46,528 nt of DNA from a bacterium (GTDB taxonomy: Bacteria > Methylomirabilota > Methylomirabilia > Methylomirabilales > 2-02-FULL-66-22), in contig JAKPQH010000251.1 in assembly GCA_029580855.1 (NCBI GenBank), positions 1-46,528 of the forward strand, given 5' to 3'. Positions within the stretch are counted from its first letter, which is position 1. Each line of letters starts with the position of its first letter. The notes under the pieces were generated by a model. The model was not told the origin of the DNA, made no database searches, and was given only the letters and a program-made list of their open reading frames with translations. Of this stretch, positions 36,202 through 44,649 are shown one piece after another. Made by a program: the position numbers and the translations under genes.

Positions 36202-37341
36202 GTGATCGCAAAACGTGCTCAAGAGATCGAGCCTTTCGCCGTCATGGAGGTCATGGAGCGGGCGCAGCAACTGGAGGCGCAAGGCGAGCACCTCATCCAT
36301 CTGGAGGTGGGGGAGCCGGACTTTGCCACGCCGCCGTGCATTCAAGAGGCGATGGCCAGAGCGCTGAAGGACGGCATGACGGGGTACACGCACAGCCTCG
36401 GCCTGCTGCCCCTGCGAGAGGCCATCGCGGAGCATTATCACGCCAAGTACGGGGTGGACGTGTCGCCGGACCGGATCGTCGTGACCGCCGGCACGTCGCC
36501 GGCGATGTGGATGATGTTTGCGGCCTTGCTGGAGGCCGGGGACGAGGTCATCGTCTCCAACCCGCATTACGCCTGCTACCCCAATTTCATCCGGTTCTGC
36601 GGCGGCGAGATGGTCTGCGTGGATGTGGCCGAGGAGGACGGCTTTCAGTTCCGGCCCGAGGCCGTGAAGGCGCGCATCGGCGCTCGCACCAAGGCCATCC
36701 TCATCAATTCGCCGGCCAACCCCACCGGGGCGCTCCTGTCGCGGGAGCGGATGGCCGCGCTGGCGGGCCTGGGGCCTCTGGTTCTCTCCGACGAGATCTA
36801 CCACGGCCTGGTGTACGAAGGGCGCGAGCATTCCATCCTGGAATTCAGCGACCGCGCCGTGGTGTTCAACGGCTTCTCGAAGGCCTTCGCCATGACCGGC
36901 TGGCGGCTCGGCTACATCATCGTTCCGCCCGACCTGATCCGTCCGCTCCAGAAGATGCATCAGAATTTCTTCATCTCGGCCAACGCGTTTGTTCAGGCCG
37001 CCGGGATCGCCGCGCTGCGCGAGGCACTCCCCGATTCCGAGCGCATGCGGCGAGGTTACGACGAGCGCCGTCGCTTCATCGTTCCGGGTCTGCGCAGACT
37101 CGGCTTCGGCGTGGCGACGGAGCCGAACGGGGCGTTTTACGTTTTCGCCAACGCCAAGCGGTTCGGCGCCGATTCGTATCGCTTTGCCTTCGAACTGCTG
37201 GAGCGCGCCAAGGTGTGCGTGTCCCCCGGTATCGCGTTCGGCACCAACGGGGAGGGGTTCCTGCGCTTCTCCTACGCCAGCTCGCTGGAGAACCTGGGGG
37301 AGGCCCTCGCGCGGCTCGAACGCTACCTGACCGCGCGTTGA
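36202..37341 (+). CDS. PLP-dependent class I/II aminotransferase
   Basis: 379 residues, fold type I, aspartate aminotransferase-like. Seen are LEVGEPDFATP, GYTHSLGLLPLREAI, the NSPANPTG block, SDEIYHGLVY, and the PLP lysine K227 in FNGFSKAFAMTGWRLGY. The substrate-carboxylate arginine lies in FLRFSYASS. Relatives act on aspartate, alanine, glutamate or methionine-type amino acids; the exact substrate is open. GTG 36202 follows GGGAGGAA. It lies 40 bases upstream of the malic enzyme gene, suggesting joint supply of carbon/nitrogen intermediates. Confidence 0.92.
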   Translation: MIAKRAQEIEPFAVMEVMERAQQLEAQGEHLIHLEVGEPDFATPPCIQEAMARALKDGMTGYTHSLGLLPLREAIAEHYHAKYGVDVSPDRIVVTAGTSPAMWMMFAALLEAGDEVIVSNPHYACYPNFIRFCGGEMVCVDVAEEDGFQFRPEAVKARIGARTKAILINSPANPTGALLSRERMAALAGLGPLVLSDEIYHGLVYEGREHSILEFSDRAVVFNGFSKAFAMTGWRLGYIIVPPDLIRPLQKMHQNFFISANAFVQAAGIAALREALPDSERMRRGYDERRRFIVPGLRRLGFGVATEPNGAFYVFANAKRFGADSYRFAFELLERAKVCVSPGIAFGTNGEGFLRFSYASSLENLGEALARLERYLTAR

Positions 37342-37381
37342 TACCTTCGCGCACCGCATTTTTTGGCGCAAGGGGGGCCCC

Positions 37382-38821
37382 ATGATTCCGAAGCCGAGTG
37401 CCGGCTACAGTATTACCCTGCGCGTGGAAATCGAGACCCGTCCGGGCATGCTGGGGCGGGTGGCGTCCGCCATCGGCAAGGCGGGTGGCGACATCGGCGC
37501 GGTGGACATCGCCGGGTTTGGGACGGGGACGATCATCCGGGATATCAGCGTGGACGCCCGGGACGAGGCCCACGAACAGGCGATCGCCAAGGCCGTCGAA
37601 CGGATTCCCGGCGTGCGGGTGTTGAACGTCTCCGACCGCACCTTTCTGGCGCATCTGGGCGGCAAGATCGAGATCAGGTCGAAAAATCCCATCAAAACCC
37701 GGAGCGACCTTTCCATGGTGTACACGCCGGGGGTGGCGCGGGTCTGCATGGCGATCCACGACAGTCCGTCGAAGGCTCACGCGCTCACCATCAAGAAAAA
37801 CACCGTGGCTGTGATCACCGACGGGTCGGCCGTGCTCGGCCTGGGGAACATCGGACCGGCGGCGGCCCTGCCGGTCATGGAAGGGAAGGCGGCGCTGTTC
37901 AAGGAGTTTGCCGGTGTGGACGCCTTTCCCATCTGTCTGGACACACAGGATACCGAGGAGATCATTCGGATCTGTCGGGCCATCGCGCCCGGTTTCGGCG
38001 GCATCAATCTGGAGGACATCTCGGCGCCCCGCTGCTTCGAGATCGAGGAGCGCCTCCAGAGGGCGGTCGGTATCCCGGTGTTTCACGACGACCAGCACGG
38101 GACGGCGGTCGTGGTCCTGGCCGCCCTACTGAATGCGCTTCGGATCGTAAAAAAGGCCCTGCGCGAGATCAAGATTGTGGTGAGCGGCATCGGTGCGGCC
38201 GGCATCGCCTGCACCCGGATCATGATGGCCATGGGCGCGCGCAACATCATCGGACTCGACACGAAGGGGGCTCTGTATCGGGGCCGCACCGAGAATATGA
38301 GCCCGATGAAGGAGTGGTACGCCGGCGTCACGAACCCCCGGAACGTGCAGGGCGGCGTCCTGGATGCGATCGGAGGCGCCGACGTGTTCATTGGACTGTC
38401 CGGACCCGGCACGCTCCCGCTCAAGGGCGTCAAAAAGATGGCCAAAAACCCCATCGTTTTCGCGATGGCCAACCCGATTCCCGAGATCCGTCCGGAAGAG
38501 GCCGCACGGTACGTTCGGGTGATGGCCACCGGACGGTCCGACTACCCCAACCAGATCAACAACGTGTCGTGCTTTCCAGGATTTTTCCGGGGTTTGCTGG
38601 ACGCCCGGGCTTCCGAGGTGAACCAGGCTATGAAGATCGCCGCCGCCAAAGCCATCGCGTCGCTGGTGTCTGCGCGCGAGTTGTCCGAGGAGTACATCAC
38701 CCCCAGCGTGTTCGACGCCCGCGTCGCCCCGGCCGTGGCGGCCGCGGTGAGCAAGGCTGCCCACCAGACGGGCGCCGCACGGCGCGGGCGCCGGCTGGTG
38801 GGCGGGCAGCCGTGGATGTAG
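37382..38821 (+). CDS. Malic enzyme with N-terminal ACT domain
   Basis: 479 residues. An ACT domain (about 11-83; VEIETRPGMLGRVASAIGKA) precedes a complete malic enzyme. The catalytic tyrosine is in SMVYTPGVARV, the general-base lysine region in TIKKNTVAVITDGSAVLG, metal-binding aspartates in FHDDQHGTAVV, and the NAD(P) loop in VVSGIGAAGIA. The enzyme decarboxylates malate to pyruvate with CO2. The ACT part suggests allosteric control by an amino acid or related ligand. The usual NNVLAFPGIFRG appears as NNVSCFPGFFRG, a mild departure. Cofactor preference (NAD or NADP) is not clear. Confidence 0.92.
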   Translation: MIPKPSAGYSITLRVEIETRPGMLGRVASAIGKAGGDIGAVDIAGFGTGTIIRDISVDARDEAHEQAIAKAVERIPGVRVLNVSDRTFLAHLGGKIEIRSKNPIKTRSDLSMVYTPGVARVCMAIHDSPSKAHALTIKKNTVAVITDGSAVLGLGNIGPAAALPVMEGKAALFKEFAGVDAFPICLDTQDTEEIIRICRAIAPGFGGINLEDISAPRCFEIEERLQRAVGIPVFHDDQHGTAVVVLAALLNALRIVKKALREIKIVVSGIGAAGIACTRIMMAMGARNIIGLDTKGALYRGRTENMSPMKEWYAGVTNPRNVQGGVLDAIGGADVFIGLSGPGTLPLKGVKKMAKNPIVFAMANPIPEIRPEEAARYVRVMATGRSDYPNQINNVSCFPGFFRGLLDARASEVNQAMKIAAAKAIASLVSARELSEEYITPSVFDARVAPAVAAAVSKAAHQTGAARRGRRLVGGQPWM

Positions 38822-38878
38822 GCCGCGGAGGTGTCCGTGGCCCGCTCAAACCCAAAGCAGCGCACAGAGGAGTATCAA

Positions 38879-39262
38879 ATGAGCTGGCAGTATGACCACA
38901 CCCATTTCAAATGCAGCGACCAGGAAAAGACGGCATCCTTCTTCAAGGAGAACTTCGGCGCGAAGGAGATCTCCCGCTGGGAGAGCGGCGGCATGCCGAT
39001 CATCGGCCTGGAGATCGGCGGCTGTCTGTACAATTTCTCCCCCAAGCGGGCGAACGAGACGCTGGACACCTCGACAGAGACCGTCCGTCACGGTGTCTAC
39101 CACATCGCCCTCAGGACCAAAGATCTCGAGGCGGAAGCTGCGAAGATGAAGGCGCGGGGCGTCAAGTTCTCGCAGGAAGTCAAGCAACTCGACCCCAAGA
39201 CGAAGTTCGCGTTTATCGAGGGGCCGGACGGGATCTCCATCGAGTTGTTGCAGCGGGATTAG
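38879..39262 (+). CDS. VOC-family (glyoxalase/dioxygenase fold) protein
   Basis: 127 residues, two beta-alpha-beta3 units. The N-terminal HTHFKCSDQEKTASFFKENF and C-terminal FAFIEGPDGISIELLQ are characteristic; histidine and glutamate in these blocks and HIALRTKDLE would bind a divalent metal. Members include glyoxalase I, methylmalonyl-CoA epimerase and dioxygenases, so the substrate is undetermined. ATG 38879 has AGAGGAG upstream; the in-frame GTG at 38831 overlaps less typical sequence. Confidence 0.85.
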   Translation: MSWQYDHTHFKCSDQEKTASFFKENFGAKEISRWESGGMPIIGLEIGGCLYNFSPKRANETLDTSTETVRHGVYHIALRTKDLEAEAAKMKARGVKFSQEVKQLDPKTKFAFIEGPDGISIELLQRD

Positions 39263-39364
39263 GCGAAGCTGTCAGCTTTGAGCGTTCAGCCCCGGAGGCG
39301 CCCCGACACAGCGATGCCGAGCGGGGCGCTGCTTCGGGGCGCTTCGCGGAAGCGGTGCGAGTCG

Positions 39365-40054
39365 ATGGTGGGCGCGGGCAAGAGTAAGCACGGGGCCGGC
39401 GGGCGCGGGAGCGCGCGCGTCGCGTCGCCGCGAGAGCGGCTGCAGGAGATCTTGCGGATCCTGGCGCGGACGTACCCGCACGCGCACTGCGAACTCGACT
39501 TCTCCACGCCGCTGGAGTTGCTGGTGGCGACAATCCTCTCGGCGCAGTGCACCGACGCCCGTGTGAACCAGGTGACGCAGTCGCTCTTCCGGAAGTATCG
39601 GTCCGCCGCGGACTTCGCCGGCGCCGATCCCGATACGTTCGAGGAGGAGATTCGCAGCACCGGTTTCTTCCGAAACAAAGCCAAGAATATTCGCGCCTGC
39701 TGCCAGAAGCTCGTCCGGGACTTCGGCGGGGCGGTTCCGCGCACGATGGACGAATTGGTCACGCTGCCGGGCGTTGGAAGAAAGACGGCCAACATCCTGC
39801 TTTACAATGCCTACGGTGTCCCCGGGTTTGGGGTAGACACACACGTCGTCCGGGTGACCAACCGGCTCGGGCTGGTGGACACGGAGGATCCGGAGAAGAT
39901 CGAGGCCGCCATCTGTGCGCTTTTGCCTGCCGCCGAATGGGGGCAGGCGACCCATCGGTTCATCTTCCACGGCCGTCGCACCTGTCATGCCAGGCAACCG
40001 GATTGCCCGGGCTGCTGTGTTCGCGCCATCTGCCGGTGGCCCGAAAAGCGCTAG
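39365..40054 (+). CDS. nth: Endonuclease III (DNA glycosylase/AP lyase)
   Basis: 229 residues. Base-excision repair enzyme removing oxidised pyrimidines and cutting AP sites. Helix-hairpin-helix LPGVGRKTANILL carries the catalytic lysine K140; the aspartate D158 is in GVDTHV. The [4Fe-4S] ligands follow C-x6-C-x2-C-x5-C near the end. LLVATILSAQCTDARVN is the family opening. ATG 39365 is preferred though its ribosome site is weak; a longer frame starts at 39278. The gap before it (39265-39293) has family-B-like words GTCAGC and TTCAGC. Confidence 0.95.
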   Translation: MVGAGKSKHGAGGRGSARVASPRERLQEILRILARTYPHAHCELDFSTPLELLVATILSAQCTDARVNQVTQSLFRKYRSAADFAGADPDTFEEEIRSTGFFRNKAKNIRACCQKLVRDFGGAVPRTMDELVTLPGVGRKTANILLYNAYGVPGFGVDTHVVRVTNRLGLVDTEDPEKIEAAICALLPAAEWGQATHRFIFHGRRTCHARQPDCPGCCVRAICRWPEKR

Positions 40055-40105
40055 GGCGTTCCCGGCGTTCAGGGCGTAGCAGGCTTCCCGTTCACCCCAA
40101 ACGCC

Positions 40106-40135
40106 TTGACATGCGAGAATCTTGAGGTGTAGATA
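40106..40135 (+). promoter_or_regulatory. Candidate promoter for the DUF1537 gene
   Basis: TTGACA at 40106-40111, 18 bases, TAGATA at 40130-40135. A second AT-rich TATATT lies at 40143-40148. It starts the catabolic island. Confidence 0.45.
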
Positions 40136-40257
40136 CAGGCCGTATATTCTGCCTCGTTCCTCCGCCGGCAGGCGGTGCCGCGTCTTGCCAGGACGCCCCG
40201 TCCCGCCCACGCTGTCCGCCGTGACGCGTTCAAGCGCGCGGCGGCGGAGCGACTCGT

Positions 40258-41550
40258 ATGCGTCTGGGTGTCATCGCCGACGATCTGACCGGAGCCAACG
40301 ACACCGGTGTCCAATTTGCCCGACGGGGGGCCCGCACCCTGGTGCCGCTGGACTGGCACGACCTCAAGGCGCTGGTCCGCCGCGCAGATGTTCTGGTGCT
40401 CAACACCAATAGCCGGGCCGCGGCCCCCCGCGTGGCCGCCCAGCGGGCACGCGTGGCGGCGGAAGCGCTGCGACGGGCGGGGGTCGAGGCGATCTACAAG
40501 AAGATCGACTCGACGTTCCGCGGAAACGTCGGTCAGGAGCTTGACGCGATCCTGGAGGTGTTTCCGTCGCCTCTGGCCGTCTTGACTCCGGCCTTTCCGC
40601 CCGCGGGCCGGGCCGTGCGCGACGGGACGCTGTTGGTTGGTGGCGTGCCCGTTCACCGGACCGCCATCGGGCGCGACCCGGTCACACCCGTCAAGGAGTC
40701 CCATCTGCCCACGCTCCTGGGTCAGCAGATACAGCGCCCGGTCCACCTGCTGCGCCTGGCGTGGCTGCGCGGCGCGTCGGAACGCACGGCGCGGGTCCTC
40801 CGCGAGTGGCGGGCAGCATCCCCCGGTATCGTTCTGGCGGACGCGGCGACGGCGCAGGATCTGGATCGCCTGGCGCGGGTCGTCGTGCGCGAGAAGTTGT
40901 TCGCGGTCACGGCTGGCTCGGCCGGACTCGCCAACGCGCTGGGCGCCGCGCTGTCGTGGCCGCGTCGCACGCGTCGTGTCAAACCCGGCGGGAAGGCCCC
41001 GGTGTTGTTGGTGGTCGGATCGCCAAATCCGACGAGCCTGGAACAGGTGGCCTGGCTTGAAAAGGACAACCGCGTGACGGTCATCCGGGCGGCGCTGGCG
41101 GATGTGGTCACCGATGGAGACCGCTACCGGCGGGAGCTGGACCGGGTGGTGAGAAAGGCTCGGACAGAGATCATGGCCGGTCGAGACACCGTCCTCACCC
41201 TGGCTCAGCCTCCGGCGCTCTCCTCCGGGAGATCGCGGCCTCTGCGCCCCACGGCCAGTCGGGCGATCAGTGAGTTTCTGGGCCAGGCAACGCGGCGTGT
41301 GGCGCGCGATGCGCGCTTGGGTGGCCTGCTGCTCTGCGGCGGGGATATCGCGATCGCGGCCTGCTCCTCGCTGGGCGCCAGCGGGATCGAACTGCAAGGC
41401 GAGGTGGAGCCCGGCGTCCCATGGGGGCGCCTCGTGGGCGGGGAGCTGGCGGACCTTTCGGCCGTCACCAAGGCCGGAGGCTTCGGCAAGCCGGAGACCT
41501 TTGCCCGCGCGATCCGGTTCTTGCGGCCAGGCCGCGGCCGCACCCGCTGA
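40258..41550 (+). CDS. DUF1537 four-carbon acid-sugar kinase family protein
   Basis: 430 residues. The N-terminal substrate domain begins RLGVIADDLTGANDTGVQFA, with IYKKIDSTFRGNVG and TPAFPPAGR. The C-terminal nucleotide domain includes TAGSAGLA, VVGSPNPTSLEQ, LLLCGGDIA and ELADLSAVTKAGGFG. Characterised members (DtnK, LtnK, DenK, OtnK, OiaK) phosphorylate D-threonate, L-threonate, D-erythronate or related branched acids in catabolism. Neighbouring dehydrogenase, GntR regulator and SAF oxidoreductase fit such a pathway. Which acid is used cannot be told from sequence. No aldolase or epimerase of the classic Otn/Den clusters is adjacent. Confidence 0.9.
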   Translation: MRLGVIADDLTGANDTGVQFARRGARTLVPLDWHDLKALVRRADVLVLNTNSRAAAPRVAAQRARVAAEALRRAGVEAIYKKIDSTFRGNVGQELDAILEVFPSPLAVLTPAFPPAGRAVRDGTLLVGGVPVHRTAIGRDPVTPVKESHLPTLLGQQIQRPVHLLRLAWLRGASERTARVLREWRAASPGIVLADAATAQDLDRLARVVVREKLFAVTAGSAGLANALGAALSWPRRTRRVKPGGKAPVLLVVGSPNPTSLEQVAWLEKDNRVTVIRAALADVVTDGDRYRRELDRVVRKARTEIMAGRDTVLTLAQPPALSSGRSRPLRPTASRAISEFLGQATRRVARDARLGGLLLCGGDIAIAACSSLGASGIELQGEVEPGVPWGRLVGGELADLSAVTKAGGFGKPETFARAIRFLRPGRGRTR

Positions 41551-41706
41551 CCGGCGCGGCGGCCATAGCGCGCGATGGCCTGCCGCGCGCTTCGGTCAGC
41601 TCGCTCCACGATTCTATGCTCGCCGGGCGTTTCGCGTTGGTTCCGGTGTCTCCTCGGGAAGGCACGCCCGGGACTCGGACATCCCGCCGTCCTCTGCAGG
41701 GTCGCC

Positions 41707-42732
41707 ATGAAAGCCGCCGTCCTGGTGGAGAGGGGGAGGATCGACATCCGCGAGGTGGACCGGCCGATCCTCGGCCCCGACGACGTGCTGATCAAGACGG
41801 AGTACGCGGGTGTGTGCGGGTCCGATCTGCACGCGTTCAAAGGGGAGCACCCCTTCAGAAAGCCGCCCGTCATTCTGGGGCACGAACTGGCGGGGACGGC
41901 GGTCGAATGCGGCGCCGCGGTGCGCGGCATTCGCCCGGGCGACCGGGTCACGATCATGCCGCTGGTGTCGTGCGGCACATGCCGGCTGTGTCGACAGGGC
42001 CGCGAGAACATCTGCCTGAACAAGCAGGTGCCCGGGGCGGGGGCGTGGCTCGGGTCGTTTGCTGAACACGCGCTGGCGCCCGCAGCCGTCGCGTACAAGC
42101 TGGGGGTGGCGACACCCAGCGAGCTGGGCGTCCTCGCCGAGCCGCTGGCCGTGGGCGTGCACGCCGTCCAGCGCCAGGCGCGAGTCGAGCCGGGGAGCCG
42201 GGTGCTGGTGCTCGGCGGTGGGACGATCGGTATTCTCACGGCGCTGGCGGCGCGAGCCGCCGGGGCGGGCGACCTCGTCGCGACGGATCTCTTCGAGTTC
42301 AATCTGGCCTTGACGCGGGCGCTCTGCGGAGCGGAGACGATCCACGCGAGCCGGACGGGGTGGGAGGACGATCTGACACGGGCGTTCCCCGACAAGTTCG
42401 ACGTCGCCTTCCTGTGCAGCGGCGCACCTCCGACGGTGGGGCAGGCCGTCCGGCTGACTCGCCGGGGAGGACGGATCATCGTGACCGGTTTGTTCCTCGA
42501 GCCCGTTCCCGTGGATCTGACCGCCGTGACGCTGGGCGAACTGGAGGTGCTCGGTTCTCAGATCTACGATCATCGCGATTTTCGCACGGCGGTGGACTGG
42601 ATCGACACGGGTCGCTTCGATTTCCGCCGGCTTGTGACGCACGTGTTTCCGCTGGAGCGCGCCCAGGACGCCCTGACGATCCTAGCCGACCGGACGGAAG
42701 ACGCGGTGAAGATCCTCCTCCAGGTGACCTGA
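41707..42732 (+). CDS. Zinc-dependent medium-chain alcohol/polyol dehydrogenase
   Basis: 341 residues, MDR superfamily. Catalytic-zinc ligands are C37 and H59-E60 (GVCGSD, GHE). The structural zinc cysteines are C89, C92, C95 and C103 (CGTCRLC then NIC). The NAD(P) loop VLGGGTIG is near residue 160-170. It resembles sorbitol, threonine or galactitol-1-phosphate dehydrogenases that oxidise a secondary hydroxyl. In this cluster it may oxidise a C4 acid or polyol. ATG 41707 begins MKAAVLVERGRI, the normal N-terminus. It is followed directly by a truncated TRAP permease. Confidence 0.92.
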   Translation: MKAAVLVERGRIDIREVDRPILGPDDVLIKTEYAGVCGSDLHAFKGEHPFRKPPVILGHELAGTAVECGAAVRGIRPGDRVTIMPLVSCGTCRLCRQGRENICLNKQVPGAGAWLGSFAEHALAPAAVAYKLGVATPSELGVLAEPLAVGVHAVQRQARVEPGSRVLVLGGGTIGILTALAARAAGAGDLVATDLFEFNLALTRALCGAETIHASRTGWEDDLTRAFPDKFDVAFLCSGAPPTVGQAVRLTRRGGRIIVTGLFLEPVPVDLTAVTLGELEVLGSQIYDHRDFRTAVDWIDTGRFDFRRLVTHVFPLERAQDALTILADRTEDAVKILLQVT

Positions 42733-42820
42733 CGATATCCGGGCCAACGCGGCTCACGGCGCGCGCGAGCGGAGGCCAGCCCGCGGCACCGGTGGTGGCG
42801 CTCCCGTGCGGCCCGTACCT

Positions 42821-43444
42821 GACCCGCGGGCAATCCTCGCCTCCGGCCTTTTGTTCGGCTGGTTCGGACCCACCGAGCCGGCCGCCTCCACCGTGTTCTA
42901 CTCGCTCTTCCTGGGGGCCGTGATCTACCAGGAGTTGACCTGAGACCGGCTGCTGGCGGGCGCCCGGGAAACCGTCCGAGCCACGGCCATCATCATGTTC
43001 ATCGTCTCCTCGGCGGCGATCTTTGCCTGGGTCCTGACCGTCGAGCAGGTCCCGGCCCAGATGTCGGAGCTGATGCTGGGCTTCTCGAAAGATCCCGTCG
43101 TTCTCCCGATGCTGACGAACGTGATCCTCCTGATCGTCGGGATGTTCATGGAGTCGATCGCCGCCATCATGGTCATGACACCGCTCCTCATTCCGCCGCT
43201 GTACGCGGCGGGTGTGGATCCCGTGCACCTGGGGGTCGTGGTGGTTCTCAACCTGATGATTGGACTCCTGACGCCTCCGGTCGGCATGAGCCTGTACATG
43301 GTCAGCATCATTGCCAATTTCTCCTTTTCGCGCATGGCCCGCGTGATCTGGCCGTTCCTGGTTCCGCTCCAGGTTTCGCTCCTGATCGTCACGCTGGCGC
43401 CATCGATCTCGCCCTGGTTGCCCGCCTTGATGTTCGGGAAGTGA
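42821..43444 (+). pseudogene. dctM: TRAP transporter large permease (DctM), 5'-truncated with an internal stop
   Basis: The C-terminal half of a DctM-type permease is readable: LFGWFGPTEPAASTVFYSLF, then LGAVIYQELT, TGA (42941-42943, expected Trp), then DRLLAGARETVRATAIIMF and the hydrophobic segments LTNVILLIVGMFMES, TPLLIPPLYAAGVDPVHLG and TPPVGMSLYMVS. About the first 200-250 residues, and the DctP and DctQ partners, are absent. The ADH gene ends 88 bases upstream, so a deletion joined them. Intact TRAP systems import C4-dicarboxylates or sugar acids. The stretch from ATG 42995 is an open frame but cannot make a full permease. Confidence 0.85.
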
Positions 43445-43457
43445 GGGGACGGCGGAC

Positions 43458-44141
43458 ATGCCGGAACAGGATCGGAAGCGGAATCCCTTTCTCATCGAGC
43501 ACGCGAATCTCGACGACAAGATCTATGCTCGCGTGAAGGCATTGATCGCCGATGGAGCGCTGCCGCCGGGGCAGCGGACCCTGCAGGAGAAGCTGGCGCG
43601 CGAGATGGGGGTCAGCCGGACGCCTCTGGTGAACGCGCTGAAGCGTCTGGCGCAGGAACGCCTGGTGGAGTGGGTGTTCTGCCACGGGGTCTATGTCATG
43701 CGGTTCACCATGCGGGAGATGGCGCAACTGTTCGAGGCCCGCGAGGGCCTGGAACCCATGGCGGCCCGCCTGGCCGCCAACCGGATCGTGCCGGCCGAAG
43801 TCAGGCGGTTCCAGCGGATGTTCGGCGGGGTCGGCACCAGGCCGTCCGCCGCCGACGTGCGCCGGTATCCCGCGTGCGACAGGGAGTTCCACTGGCGATT
43901 GGTGGAACTGACGGAGAACCCGCACCTGGCCGCGGCCAGGGAGTCCGTCAACATGATGATCTCCGCCTACCAGGTGGGCGTCCGGCGAAGCTCGGCCGAA
44001 TCCCTCCCCGAACACCGCGCCATCCCCGAGGCCCTGGGCCGCCGCGACCCGGATACGAGCGAGGCCGCCATGCGGGTGCACAGCCGCCGCTCGGTACAGC
44101 GCCTCTGGCAGCGGGCCCGCGCCGAGGACGCCAAACGCTAG
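43458..44141 (+). CDS. GntR-family transcriptional regulator (FadR/FCD subgroup)
   Basis: 227 residues. The N-terminal winged helix-turn-helix includes DKIYARVKALIADGALPPG, QEKLAREMGVSRTPLVNAL and LVEWVFCHGVYV. The C-terminal all-helical FCD ligand domain has the conserved D-x3-H (CDREFHWRLVELTENP) and later histidines in EHRAIPEAL and VHSRRSVQRL, consistent with a metal-assisted carboxylate sensor. It likely represses the surrounding catabolic genes until a sugar acid binds. GAGGGGA lies upstream of ATG 43458. Linkage to the DUF1537 and SAF genes is positional. Confidence 0.9.
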   Translation: MPEQDRKRNPFLIEHANLDDKIYARVKALIADGALPPGQRTLQEKLAREMGVSRTPLVNALKRLAQERLVEWVFCHGVYVMRFTMREMAQLFEAREGLEPMAARLAANRIVPAEVRRFQRMFGGVGTRPSAADVRRYPACDREFHWRLVELTENPHLAAARESVNMMISAYQVGVRRSSAESLPEHRAIPEALGRRDPDTSEAAMRVHSRRSVQRLWQRARAEDAKR

Positions 44142-44649
44142 CGCCAGACGCGATTTCGGAACGCGGTGTCCGTGATCGCCTCGGCCCAGAGTCTCCCGGT
44201 CCCATCTTTCACCCCCGTTTTGCCGTTGACAGCGGCGTTCCGGAGAGTTCTTCGGCATTTTGTATCGTTGACAGGTTTTGTCGAGGCCATTCAGAGGCCT
44301 TGCCGCGAGAACTGTTCCACCTGGCCACGGCGGACATGGACGACACCTACAAGTCTGACTCGTGGTTCCCGTTTGCGAGTACCGCGCCTGTCCTGTCCTC
44401 CCGGAGACCGGAGCGAGCGGGGTCGCGAATATGGAGGAGGCATCGGATGACCTCGCTGCCTCGGGAGCCTGCTCCTTCCGTCCGGTCAATGCGCACCGAA
44501 AAGGCCGTCCCAGCGAAGGGTCCGAAAAACATCGTTTACCTCAGGGGGGCTTTTGCATATTCTTGTGCGCGCGGCACCGGACAGACGTCGCGCCGGACCC
44601 GCGCTCACCGCAGGAGCCGATCAAACCGTTTGTCGGACCGGAGGACACC
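44142..44649. other. Noncoding upstream region of the SAF oxidoreductase gene
   Basis: About 500 bases without a credible gene. Two TTGACA hexamers (44226-44231 and 44268-44273) have no convincing -10. Two TTTTGT words (44259-44264 and 44276-44281) could be part of an operator, but no clear GntR palindrome was found. An open frame runs through from 44362 yet shows no family resemblance before the ATG at 44650. Confidence 0.4.

Noticed and set aside
44226..44296. Promoters at two TTGACA hexamers before the SAF gene
   Set aside because: Neither has a convincing -10 at 16-18 bases, so they were left as unassigned hexamers.
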